A stretch of 64,000 bases of DNA from Prauserella_A sp040635515 (GTDB taxonomy: Bacteria > Actinomycetota > Actinomycetes > Mycobacteriales > Pseudonocardiaceae): positions 372,001 to 436,000 of the forward strand of contig JBEYHY010000003.1 of the NCBI GenBank assembly GCA_040635515.1, given 5' to 3'. Position 1 is the stretch's first letter. Each line of letters starts with the position of its first letter. Shown piece after piece: positions 33,261 to 41,240 of the stretch. A model generated the notes under the pieces. It was not told the DNA's origin and ran no database searches. It saw only the letters and a list, made by a program, of their open reading frames with translations. Position numbers and translations under genes: made by a program.

Positions 33261-35393
33261 TCACGAGGCGACGGGCAGCCAGTCCTCGTCGGAGGCGAGC
33301 ACGGTGAGCTGCTGGGTCGCCCTCGTCAGCGCCACGTACAGCACGCGTCTGCCGGTGAGCGATTCCGTGATCAGCTCGGTGGGTTCGAGCAGTACGACGG
33401 CGTCGTATTCGAGCCCTTTCGATTCCAGGCTGCCGACGACCTTGAGCCGGTCCTCGGCGAGTCCGGTGAGCCAGCCCGTCACCTCACCGACCCTGTCCAT
33501 GGCACAGATCACGCCGACGGTGCCCTCGACGGCGCCGAGCAGTTCCTTCGCCGCGGTCTGCACCTCGGCTTCCGCCGTGGCCTTCTCGATGGTCCGTACC
33601 TGCGGGACGAGTCCCGTCGTGCGCACGGCGCGGGGCAGTTCGCCGCTGTCGGCGTGTCCCTCCACCACCTTCGCCGCGAGATCGAAGATCTCGGCCGAGT
33701 TGCGGTAGTTCGTGCGCAGCGTGTACTTGCGGTGCTCGGTGCGCTGACCGAAAGCCTGGTCTCGCGCCCGCTGTGCCTCGGAGGGGTCCGGCCACGAACT
33801 CTGTACGGGGTCGCCGACGACCGTCCAGCTCGCGTACTTTCCCCGCCTGCCGATCATGCGCCACTGCATCGGCGAGAGGTCCTGCGACTCGTCGACGACG
33901 ATGTGCGAGTACTCGTCGTAGTGCTCGGGCCGCTGCCTCGTGGTGGCGCCGGTGTTGCCGCGCACCGGTTCGGCGTCCAGTTCCAGCCGCTGCCTGCGTC
34001 GGCGCTTGGGCGGGGGACCGATCAGCACCCGCAGTTCGTCGAGCAGTGCGATGTCGGCGACGGACCAGTCGCCGGTCCGCTCGGAAAGCGACCTCGCGAG
34101 CATTCCGATCTCGGTGGCGTTCAGCAGTGGCTTGGCCGCGCGCGCCGCCCTTCGCTCGTCGCCGAGCCAGCGCAGTACCTCCGCCGGGTAGAGCACCGGC
34201 CACCACACGACGAGGAACCGGTGGAAATCGATGCGCTCGCCGAGATCGGTGATCAACTCGGCGCGATCGAAGCTCTTGTTGTCGGCGTTGGCGTGCTCTT
34301 CCGCCTTGTCCGCGAGTGCCTCCAGCAACGCCTCAGCCGCGCGGACCCTGGAACGGTTCGGAGGGCCGCCGTGGGTGTGGACCTTGCGGCGCACCCGCTC
34401 CAGTTCCTTGCCGCCGAGTTTGAGCACTTCCCCGCGATAGACGATGCGCATCTCGGTCGGCGCGCCGGGCGGTGTGTCCCGCAGTGCCTTCAGCAGAACC
34501 TTGCGCATCCGCAGCGAACCCTTGACGGCGGCGAGCGCGGCCGAATCGTGCCGGGTGCCCTCGATGCCGTCGAGTACCTGACCGAGCGCGCGCAGGTCGA
34601 CGTTGGTCTCGCCCATCGAGGGCAGCACTCGCGAGATGTAGTTCGTGAACACACCCGAGGGGCCGACGACGAGCACTCCGGCGCCGCCGAGCTGCCTGCG
34701 GTACCGGTACAGCAGGTAGGCGGCCCTGTGCAGCGCGACGGCCGTTTTCCCGGTCCCGGGACCGCCGGTGATCTCGGTCACCCCGCGCCACGGTGCCCTG
34801 ATGACCTCGTCCTGTTCCTTCTGGATCGTGGCGACGATGTCGCGCATCTGCTCGCCGCGCGACCTGCCGAGCGCGGCCATCAGCGCGCCCTCGCCGACGA
34901 CGTTCATGCCCGCGGGCACGGCTTCGGGCATCAGCACGTCGTCGTCGACGTCGAGCACGTTCCGCCCAGAGCAGCGGATCACCCTGCGGCGCACCACATC
35001 CATCGGTGCTTCGGCGGTGGCCTGGTAGAACGCCGCCGCGGCCGGGGCTCTCCAGTCGGTGACGAGGTTGTCGAACTCCGAGTCCCTGATGCCGAGCCTG
35101 CCGACGTAGACGGGCTCGGACGAGGCGTGGTCCAGCTTCCCGAACACCAGCCCCTCGTACTCGGCGTCGAGCGTCTGCAACGTCTGATTGGCGTGAAACA
35201 CCATCATGTCGCGCTCGAAGAGCATCGAAGCCTGCTCGAAAACGGCTTCGCGCGCGGCACCGTGACCGATCTCGTATCCCTTGGCGCGCATGGCTTCCGC
35301 CTGGCTGCGCAGCTCGGCAAGCCGCGTGTACACGCGGTCGACGTGGGACTGTTCGATGGCGATCTCGGCCCGTCTGACCCGAGGTTCCGACAC
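33261..35393 (-). CDS. helD: HelD/HelR-type superfamily 1 helicase (RNA polymerase recycling ATPase)
   Basis: The 710-residue product has an N-terminal coiled-coil start (about residues 1-60), Walker A ITGGPGTGKTAVALHRAAYL, IVVDESQDLSPMQWRM, GDPVQSSWPDPSEA and the terminal LYVALTRATQQLTVL. The order and length fit HelD, which frees stalled RNA polymerase using ATP; the actinobacterial HelR branch can also displace rifamycins. Which branch applies here is unclear, and no rifamycin-associated promoter element was seen upstream. The GTG at 35393 has GAGGAG upstream. It is divergent from rsmD. Confidence 0.85.
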   Translation of the reverse strand: MSEPRVRRAEIAIEQSHVDRVYTRLAELRSQAEAMRAKGYEIGHGAAREAVFEQASMLFERDMMVFHANQTLQTLDAEYEGLVFGKLDHASSEPVYVGRLGIRDSEFDNLVTDWRAPAAAAFYQATAEAPMDVVRRRVIRCSGRNVLDVDDDVLMPEAVPAGMNVVGEGALMAALGRSRGEQMRDIVATIQKEQDEVIRAPWRGVTEITGGPGTGKTAVALHRAAYLLYRYRRQLGGAGVLVVGPSGVFTNYISRVLPSMGETNVDLRALGQVLDGIEGTRHDSAALAAVKGSLRMRKVLLKALRDTPPGAPTEMRIVYRGEVLKLGGKELERVRRKVHTHGGPPNRSRVRAAEALLEALADKAEEHANADNKSFDRAELITDLGERIDFHRFLVVWWPVLYPAEVLRWLGDERRAARAAKPLLNATEIGMLARSLSERTGDWSVADIALLDELRVLIGPPPKRRRRQRLELDAEPVRGNTGATTRQRPEHYDEYSHIVVDESQDLSPMQWRMIGRRGKYASWTVVGDPVQSSWPDPSEAQRARDQAFGQRTEHRKYTLRTNYRNSAEIFDLAAKVVEGHADSGELPRAVRTTGLVPQVRTIEKATAEAEVQTAAKELLGAVEGTVGVICAMDRVGEVTGWLTGLAEDRLKVVGSLESKGLEYDAVVLLEPTELITESLTGRRVLYVALTRATQQLTVLASDEDWLPVAS

Positions 35394-35505
35394 TCAGCGC
35401 TCCTCGCAGCTCAATCGCCGGGAAGGGGAAGAACGACAATACGCGCTCGCGCGCGAGGCATCACCACGTCCCGGCCAGAGTCACACCTGCTGCGAGGATG
35501 CACGA

Positions 35506-36072
35506 GTGACCAGGATCGTCGCGGGGAAGGCCGGTGGCCGCAGGCTTCGCGTACCGCCGAAGGGCACGCGGCCGACGGCGGAACGCGTGCGTGAGGCGCT
35601 GTTCAATGCCCTCGACGTCGCGGGGGAACTCGGCGGTGCCTCGGTGCTCGATCTGTACGCGGGTTCGGGAGCGCTGGGATTCGAGGCACTTTCCAGAGGT
35701 GCCAGGGACGTGCTGTTCGTCGAATCCGACCGCAAGGCGGTCGACGTGCTCAGGGCCAACGCCGGCGCGATCGGCCTCGGCGGCACCGTGCGGCACGGCA
35801 AGGTGGAGAGCGTCGTCGCCGAGCCAGCGGTGAGCGCGTTCGACCTCGTCGTCGCCGATCCGCCGTACGCGGTGGATTCCGCTTCGCTGGCCACAGTGCT
35901 CGGTGGGCTCGTGGACAACGGCTGGCTCGCCATGGACGCGCTGGTGATCGTGGAGCGGGCCACGCGAGAGGGGGAACCGCCGTGGCCAGAGGCACTGCGC
36001 CCGTTGCGGGTGAAACGCTACGGGGATACGGCGTTGTTCTGGGCGGAGTACTGCGTCACATCTCGCGCATGA
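35506..36072 (+). CDS. rsmD: 16S rRNA (guanine966-N2)-methyltransferase RsmD
   Basis: The 188-residue enzyme has the SAM motif SVLDLYAGSGALGFEALSRG and the catalytic VVADPPYAVDS. The start TRIVAGKAGGRRLRVPP and KGTRPTAERVREALFNAL are RsmD hallmarks. The GTG at 35506 has GAGGA about 8 nt upstream. It lies 28 nt before coaD, a conserved pair. Its usual upstream neighbour pyc is about 22 kb away here. Confidence 0.95.
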   Translation: MTRIVAGKAGGRRLRVPPKGTRPTAERVREALFNALDVAGELGGASVLDLYAGSGALGFEALSRGARDVLFVESDRKAVDVLRANAGAIGLGGTVRHGKVESVVAEPAVSAFDLVVADPPYAVDSASLATVLGGLVDNGWLAMDALVIVERATREGEPPWPEALRPLRVKRYGDTALFWAEYCVTSRA

Positions 36073-36100
36073 GTCCTGCGCGCTTGGTAGCGTCCGCGCC

Positions 36101-36598
36101 ATGCGCCGAGCGGTCTGTCCCGGTTCCTATGACCCAGCGACCAATGGACACCTCGACATCATCGTGAGAGCGGCGGAGCTCTTCGACGAGGTCGTCGTCG
36201 CCGTGCTCATCAACAAGAAGAAGCAGGGCCTTTTCACCATCGAAGAGCGCATCGAGATGTTGCGCGAGACGACGGAGCACCTGCCGAACGTGCGCATCGA
36301 CTCGTGGCACGGCCTGCTCGTCGACTACTGCAGGCAGCACGACATCGCCGCCATCGCGAAGGGCCTCCGGTCGGTCAGCGACTTCGACTACGAACTGCAG
36401 ATGGCGCAGATGAACAGGGAACTCTCCGGTGTGGAGACCCTGCTGATGTCGAACAACCCCGCCTACAGTTTCCTGTCGAGTTCGCTGGTGAAGGAAGTCG
36501 CGACCTACGGCGGTGACGTCTCGCAGATGGTGCCGAAGGTCGTGCACAAGCGACTCACCGAACGACTGGCCCTCAACACGGAGCACCCCGGGCGATAG
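36101..36598 (+). CDS. coaD: Phosphopantetheine adenylyltransferase
   Basis: CoaD makes dephospho-CoA from 4'-phosphopantetheine and ATP. The 165-residue product starts MRRAVCPGSYDPATNGHLDI, which includes the TxGH-like nucleotidyl-transfer motif (TNGH), and ends with SSSLVKEVATYGGDVS. The length is normal and the assignment secure. Confidence 0.97.
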   Translation: MRRAVCPGSYDPATNGHLDIIVRAAELFDEVVVAVLINKKKQGLFTIEERIEMLRETTEHLPNVRIDSWHGLLVDYCRQHDIAAIAKGLRSVSDFDYELQMAQMNRELSGVETLLMSNNPAYSFLSSSLVKEVATYGGDVSQMVPKVVHKRLTERLALNTEHPGR

Positions 36599-36657
36599 CG
36601 GGGGACCGTTCACCGCACGGTCACCTGACGATCACGAAATCCGGTTACGGTGCGAAA

Positions 36658-37065
36658 ATGGCCGACTACCGTTCTCGCGTCGTTCTGGTCCTCGCTGCGC
36701 TCGTCGCCCTGCTGCTCGGAGGTGGGAGTGCGCTCGCGGCCCCGGTGGCCCCGGCTCCGCAGGCGGAATGCGGCGACACGTCGGAGTTCACCGAGGTGCC
36801 GCTGGCCGACCTCCCCGCCGAGGCCACCGAGACCTACGAGCTGATCGAGGCGGGAGGACCGTATCCCCATCCCCAGGACGGCACCGTCTTCCAGAACAGG
36901 GAAGGGCTGCTTCCCGACTGCGAACAGGGCTACTACCACGAATTCACCGTCGAGACCCCGGGAAGTCCCGACCGGGGCGCGCGGCGCATCGTCACCGGCT
37001 CGGGCGGCGAGTTCTTCTACACCGCCGACCACTACGACAGCTTCGACCTGATCATCACGCCGTGA
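36658..37065 (+). CDS. Secreted guanyl-specific ribonuclease (RNase Sa/N1 type)
   Basis: The 135-residue precursor has a signal peptide (to about residue 28) and a mature part with FTEVPLADLPAEATETYELI, GPYPHPQDGTVFQNREGLLP, YYHEFTVETPG, GARRIVTG and TADHYDSF. These follow Streptomyces RNase Sa closely, including the guanine-binding Glu, the catalytic Glu of YYHE, the Arg of ARRI and the His of DHY. Two cysteines (ECGDTS and PDCEQG) would form the single disulfide. No barstar-type inhibitor gene is adjacent. Confidence 0.93.
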   Translation: MADYRSRVVLVLAALVALLLGGGSALAAPVAPAPQAECGDTSEFTEVPLADLPAEATETYELIEAGGPYPHPQDGTVFQNREGLLPDCEQGYYHEFTVETPGSPDRGARRIVTGSGGEFFYTADHYDSFDLIITP

Positions 37066-37072
37066 CCGGACC

Positions 37073-37102
37073 GTATCGAGACGTATCGAGACGTATTGAC
37101 AC
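37073..37102 (+). repeat. Three 10-nt tandem units
   Basis: GTATCGAGAC occurs twice in a row and is followed by GTATTGACAC, just after the RNase gene. The last unit contains TTGACA, a -35-like hexamer, but no clear -10 box follows. Confidence 0.6.
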
Positions 37103-37193
37103 GCCCGCGCGGCGTTCCTCCGCGCCAATTCCAGGCCGAGCGGGCAGACTGAAGGCCTGCCGATGGGATCACACAGGCGCGAGGGAGTTGGCC

Positions 37194-37919
37194 GTGTACC
37201 GGGTGTTCGAGGCTCTCGACGAGCTCGTCACGATCGTGGAAGAGGCTCGGGGCGTTCCGATGACCTCAAGCTGTGTCGTGCCGCGTGGTGACGCACTGGA
37301 ACTGCTCGACGACATCCGCGACGCGCTTCCCGGCGACGTCGACGATGCCCAGGACGTACTCGACAAGCGCGACGAGATCGTGCACAAGGCCCGCGCCGAG
37401 GCGGAAAGCACCGTCAACTCGGCCAACGCGGAAGCGGAGCGGACCGTGGCCGAGGCGACCGCCGAGGCCGAGCGGCTCATCGCGGAGGCCCGTGCCCGCG
37501 CCGAGCAGATGATCGCCGACGCCCGCGACGAGGCCGAGCGCACCGTGACCTCCGGCGAGGCCGAGTACCGCGACCTGACCGAGCGCTCGCGCGCCGAGTC
37601 AGAGCGCATGATCCAGGCCGGAAGGGACGCCTACGACAGGGCCGTCGAGGAGGGCAGGCACGAGCAGGCGAGGCTCGTCGCCCAGACCGAGGTCGTGCAG
37701 GCCGCGCACGGCGAGGCGGCCCGCATCGTCGACGAGGCACACGCCGAGGCAGACCGGCAGCGCTCCGACTGCGACGGTTACGTCGACGGCAAGCTCGCCG
37801 AGTTTTCCGAACTGCTCGCCACCACGCTGCGCACCGTCGACTCCGGCCGCAATCATCTTCGCGGCGCGGCGCACCTCAGCGGTGGCCGCGGCACGGTCTA
37901 CGACTACCAGGCGCACTGA
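37194..37919 (+). CDS. sepIVA: SepIVA-like DivIVA-family division/growth protein
   Basis: The 241-residue product starts YRVFEALDELVTIVEEARGV followed by PMTSSCVVPRGDALELLDDI, the DivIVA-like N-terminal region of mycobacterial SepIVA. A long Ala/Glu/Arg-rich coiled coil follows (about residues 70-200). SepIVA acts in cell-envelope growth and division in mycobacteria. The gene order (sepIVA, DUF177, rpmF, rnc) matches M. tuberculosis. The GTG at 37194 has GAGGGAG upstream. Confidence 0.88.
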   Translation: MYRVFEALDELVTIVEEARGVPMTSSCVVPRGDALELLDDIRDALPGDVDDAQDVLDKRDEIVHKARAEAESTVNSANAEAERTVAEATAEAERLIAEARARAEQMIADARDEAERTVTSGEAEYRDLTERSRAESERMIQAGRDAYDRAVEEGRHEQARLVAQTEVVQAAHGEAARIVDEAHAEADRQRSDCDGYVDGKLAEFSELLATTLRTVDSGRNHLRGAAHLSGGRGTVYDYQAH

Positions 37920-38035
37920 CGCGGCAGGGGCGCGTACCCTGGAGTGCTGAGCCGGAGCCCGCTCGGCGGCCGACACAGTGGCCCGCCAAGGCTGCCCCGG
38001 CATACCGATTCCCGCAGACTTCCCAAAGAAATCCG

Positions 38036-38674
38036 ATGCCTGAAGACAATTCCGGCCAGGACCGCCGTGACGCGCGCGATCCGTGGCTGATCGATACCCA
38101 TGAGCTGGGCCGCAGGCCTGGCTCCAGCCTTCCCGTTCGCCGGGAGATTCCGGTCGGAACGGCGCTCGGCGTACCCGACGTGATCACCGTGCCCGAGGGC
38201 GCCTCGGTCAGTGTCGACCTGCTGCTTGAGTCTGTTGTCGAGGGTGTGCTCGTGACCGGCTCCGCCGTGGCTCCCACGGAGGGCCAGTGCTCGCGGTGCC
38301 TCGATCCCATGAAGGGAACCGTTGAGGTCGACCTGACCGAGCTGTTTGCCTACCCCGAGTCGACAACGGACGAGACGACCGATCCGGACGAGGTCAGCAG
38401 GGTCGTCGACGACCGGATCGACCTCAGGCCGCTCGTGCGCGACGCGATCGTGCTCGCGCTGCCGCTCGTGCCGTTGTGCAGCGACGACTGCGCGGGATTG
38501 TGCGCGGGATGCGGTGTGAAGTGGGCCGATCTCGACGCCGGACACGGGCATGAGACGATAGACCCTCGGTGGGCCGCGCTGGTCGAGCGTTTCGAGGAGT
38601 CGGAGGCTCAGGTCGCTGACGGTTCTGCCGGGTCATTCCCTGACGACACGTCGGCGAATGGCTCAGACCGCTGA
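38036..38674 (+). CDS. DUF177 (YceD-family) protein
   Basis: The 212-residue product has the family pattern of an early Cys pair (QCSRCLDPMKGTVEVD) and a later cluster (CSDDCAGLCAGCGVKW) that probably binds zinc. YceD/DUF177 genes nearly always precede rpmF, as here, and are linked to 23S rRNA or ribosome maturation. The ATG at 38036 gives the expected actinobacterial N-terminal segment PWLIDTHELGRRPG. rpmF starts 78 nt later. Confidence 0.92.
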   Translation: MPEDNSGQDRRDARDPWLIDTHELGRRPGSSLPVRREIPVGTALGVPDVITVPEGASVSVDLLLESVVEGVLVTGSAVAPTEGQCSRCLDPMKGTVEVDLTELFAYPESTTDETTDPDEVSRVVDDRIDLRPLVRDAIVLALPLVPLCSDDCAGLCAGCGVKWADLDAGHGHETIDPRWAALVERFEESEAQVADGSAGSFPDDTSANGSDR

Positions 38675-38752
38675 CCAGCTTTTGAGCACAAGCTCACCAG
38701 ATCGACGAGCACGCTCGCGCCCGCGAGCAGACCTTGATGAGGAGAACCAGCC

Positions 38753-38935
38753 GTGGCCGTCCCGAAGCGGAAGATGTCGCGTTCCAACACCCGCTCGCGC
38801 CGCGCCCAGTGGAAGGCGACGCCGATACAGTTGGTCGCCTGTTCCAACCGCGCATGCAGGGAGCTCAAGCCCCAGCACGTCGCTTGCCCGGCGTGCGGCC
38901 AGTACGGTGGCCGTCAGGTTGTCGAGCCCGCCTGA
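38753..38935 (+). CDS. rpmF: 50S ribosomal protein L32
   Basis: The 60-residue product starts AVPKRKMSRSNTRSRRAQWK and contains CSNRACRELKPQHVACPACG, a zinc-ribbon L32. AGGAGA lies upstream of the GTG start. rnc begins 10 nt after the stop. Confidence 0.98.
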   Translation: MAVPKRKMSRSNTRSRRAQWKATPIQLVACSNRACRELKPQHVACPACGQYGGRQVVEPA

Positions 38936-38945
38936 GCTGCCGGCT

Positions 38946-39689
38946 ATGGGGGGTAAGTCGCCTACCGGATCGGCAGCGGACTCCGCTTCGCTGCTCGAAG
39001 CGCTCGGTGTCGATTTCGACAGTGAGCTGCTGACCCTTGCCTTGACCCACCGCTCGTACGCGTACGAGAACGGCGGGCTGCCACCGAACGAGCGGCTTGA
39101 GTTCCTCGGGGACGCGGTGCTCGGACTCGTGGTCACCGATCACCTGTACCGGCAGCATCCCGACCTCCCCGAGGGCCAGCTCGCCAAGCTGAGGGCCAGT
39201 GTCGTCAACATGCACGCGCTGGCCGGTGTGGCGAGGGCACTCGGCGAGGGCGGTCTCGGGGCGCATCTGCTGCTCGGCAAGGGCGAGGAACTGACGGGCG
39301 GCAGGGACAAGGCCAGCATTCTCGCCGACGGTCTCGAAGCCGTCATCGGCGCCACCTATCTGGCGCACGGCATCGAGACCGCCCGCGAGCTGGTACATCG
39401 GCTGTTCGACCAGTTGCTCGCCGAGGCGCCGCTGCGCGGTGCCGGTCTCGACTGGAAGACCAGCTTGCAGGAACTCACCGCGTCGGCGGGACTTGGCGTG
39501 CCCGAGTACAAGGTCGAGGACACCGGTCCGGACCACCGCAAGGAATTCAGCGCGATCGTGCTCGTCGGTGGCCGCGATCTGGGGCATGGCGATGGCACCA
39601 CCAAGAAGGAAGCCGAGCAGAAGGCCGCGGAATCCGCGTGGCGCGCGCTGTCGGAGGAACTCAAGCCGGCCGAGGGTGGCGAGAGCTGA
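38946..39689 (+). CDS. rnc: Ribonuclease III
   Basis: RNase III cuts double-stranded RNA during rRNA and mRNA processing. The 247-residue product has the catalytic signature NERLEFLGDAVLGLVV, the second acidic motif LADGLEAVIGATYLA, and a C-terminal dsRNA-binding domain (about residues 170-240, with DWKTSLQELTASAG and TKKEAEQKAAESAW). The start is the ATG at 38946. Confidence 0.97.
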   Translation: MGGKSPTGSAADSASLLEALGVDFDSELLTLALTHRSYAYENGGLPPNERLEFLGDAVLGLVVTDHLYRQHPDLPEGQLAKLRASVVNMHALAGVARALGEGGLGAHLLLGKGEELTGGRDKASILADGLEAVIGATYLAHGIETARELVHRLFDQLLAEAPLRGAGLDWKTSLQELTASAGLGVPEYKVEDTGPDHRKEFSAIVLVGGRDLGHGDGTTKKEAEQKAAESAWRALSEELKPAEGGES

Positions 39690-39703
39690 TCAGCGGCTGA
39701 CGG

Positions 39704-40273
39704 TCACCGGAATTCGCCGGTGTCCAGGTCGAGCGCGATCGGGTCGGGAATCGAGATCGACTGCCCGAACGGTGTGATCACCGTGCGCCTGTATTCCCTG
39801 TCGGCGGGGTCCGTGTACACGACGCATCGTTCGCCTTCGGGTGCCCAGCGATCGATCAGCAGATAGATCGGTACGCCACCGAAGGCGTAGGCAATCAGCT
39901 TGTTCTTCCGATCGTATTCAGCGGTGTCCTTCGAGGTGATCTCGACTGCGAGAATCGTGTGTTCAGCCAGTACCACACCGTTCTCCTCGCGAGGTGCGTC
40001 CAAAGGCATCACGAGCAGGTCAGGGATGTAGAGGCGGGCCAGACCGGGAATACGTATCCCGCGCGTCTGGTAGATACCCCAATCGTCATTGCCGGCACGG
40101 GCGAGGATCTTGTGGATACTGTCGGCGATGTCGTTGTGTGCGTCACCGGGTGGTGGGCTCACCCGCAAGCTCCCCTCGGTGATCTCGGCTTTCCAGCCGT
40201 CAGGCAGATCGAGTGTCCGCCAGGTGCGCAGCAGTGCGGGCCAGCCGTTGGCCGGCTCCGTCGCGATGCTCAC
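39704..40273 (-). CDS. Uma2-family (DUF820) putative restriction-like nuclease
   Basis: The 189-residue product has the PD-(D/E)xK arrangement of Uma2 proteins: EITEGSLRVSPPPGDAHNDI, LYIPDLLVMPLD, then ILAVEITSKDTAEYDRKNKL. Activity and partners of this family are largely uncharacterised; many copies occur in actinobacteria and cyanobacteria. It is inserted in reverse orientation between rnc and mutM, which are otherwise neighbours. The GTG at 40273 has AAGGAGG 8 nt upstream; an earlier GTG overlaps that site. Confidence 0.85.
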   Translation of the reverse strand: MSIATEPANGWPALLRTWRTLDLPDGWKAEITEGSLRVSPPPGDAHNDIADSIHKILARAGNDDWGIYQTRGIRIPGLARLYIPDLLVMPLDAPREENGVVLAEHTILAVEITSKDTAEYDRKNKLIAYAFGGVPIYLLIDRWAPEGERCVVYTDPADREYRRTVITPFGQSISIPDPIALDLDTGEFR

Positions 40274-40319
40274 GACGACCACCTCCTTCTACCGGCAAGG
40301 ATAAGGCTACGCTGCGTTC

Positions 40320-41171
40320 GTGCCTGAACTTCCCGAGGTCGAGGTCGTCCGAGCCGGTCTCGAACGGCATGTCCGGTCCAGGGTGATCTCCTCCGTCGAG
40401 GTGCTTCACCCGAGGGCGATCCGGCGGCACGTTCCCGGCGCGGCTGATTTCGAGGGCAGGCTCGCGGGGCTGCGGATCGAGGCGGCCCGGCGGCGCGGCA
40501 AGTACCTGTGGTTCGACCTCGCGGACGGCGAAGCCGTGCTCGCCCACCTCGGCATGAGCGGCCAGCTGCTCGTGCAGGAGCGGGACGTGCCGGACGAGAA
40601 GCACCTCAGGGTGCGGTTCCGGTTCGCCGACGGCGGCCCCGAACTCCGGTTCGTCGACCAGCGGACCTTCGGTGGTTTCGCGCTGGCCGATCTGGTCGAC
40701 GTCGACGGCACTCGCGTGCCGGAGGCCATCGCGCACATCGCCCGCGATCCCATGGACCCGCGATTCGATCTCGACGAGGCCGTGCGTGCGTTGCGCCGCA
40801 AGCGCACCGAGGTCAAAAGGGCGCTGCTGGATCAGGCACTCGTGTCGGGAATCGGCAACATCTACGCCGACGAGGCACTGTGGAGGGCCAAGCTCCACTG
40901 GGCGCGGCGCACCGACCGGCTCACCAAGGCGCAGGCGGTCGCCGTGCTCGGCGCCGCGACACAGGTCATGTCCGAGGCGCTCGTGGCGGGCGGTACCTCG
41001 TTCGATGCCCTGTACGTGAACGTCAACGGCCAGTCCGGTTACTTCGACCGCTCACTCAACGTCTACGGGCGGGAGGGGCAGCCGTGTGATCGCTGCGGTG
41101 CCACGATTCGCCGCGATCCCTTCATGAACCGCTCCTCGTTCACCTGCCCCGGGTGCCAGCGTTTGCGCTGA
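40320..41171 (+). CDS. mutM: Formamidopyrimidine-DNA glycosylase
   Basis: MutM (Fpg) excises 8-oxoguanine and nicks the abasic site. The 283-residue product starts PELPEVEVVRAGLERH, with the catalytic Pro-Glu after the initiator methionine. It contains RRGKYLWFDL with the conserved lysine and VSGIGNIYADEALW, and ends in the zinc finger CDRCGATIRRDPFM and SSFTCPGCQ. The start is a GTG. Confidence 0.97.
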   Translation: MPELPEVEVVRAGLERHVRSRVISSVEVLHPRAIRRHVPGAADFEGRLAGLRIEAARRRGKYLWFDLADGEAVLAHLGMSGQLLVQERDVPDEKHLRVRFRFADGGPELRFVDQRTFGGFALADLVDVDGTRVPEAIAHIARDPMDPRFDLDEAVRALRRKRTEVKRALLDQALVSGIGNIYADEALWRAKLHWARRTDRLTKAQAVAVLGAATQVMSEALVAGGTSFDALYVNVNGQSGYFDRSLNVYGREGQPCDRCGATIRRDPFMNRSSFTCPGCQRLR

Positions 41172-41240
41172 TCTACCGCGCGGACCCCGATCTGTCATGA
41201 CCTGCTGTGGACGTGGCTTGGGCTACGGGGCCGGAGTTGG

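Noticed and set aside
35394..35505. Rifamycin-associated promoter element upstream of helD
   Set aside because: I looked for the known inverted repeat of helR promoters and did not find a convincing match.
13734..35505. Integrated prophage or conjugative element as origin of the 22-kb block
   Set aside because: No integrase, transposase, tRNA target or direct-repeat ends were found.
33207..35594. Open frame of 795 codons on the plus strand opposite the helD gene
   Set aside because: The minus-strand HelD has all helicase motifs in order; the plus-strand product has none.
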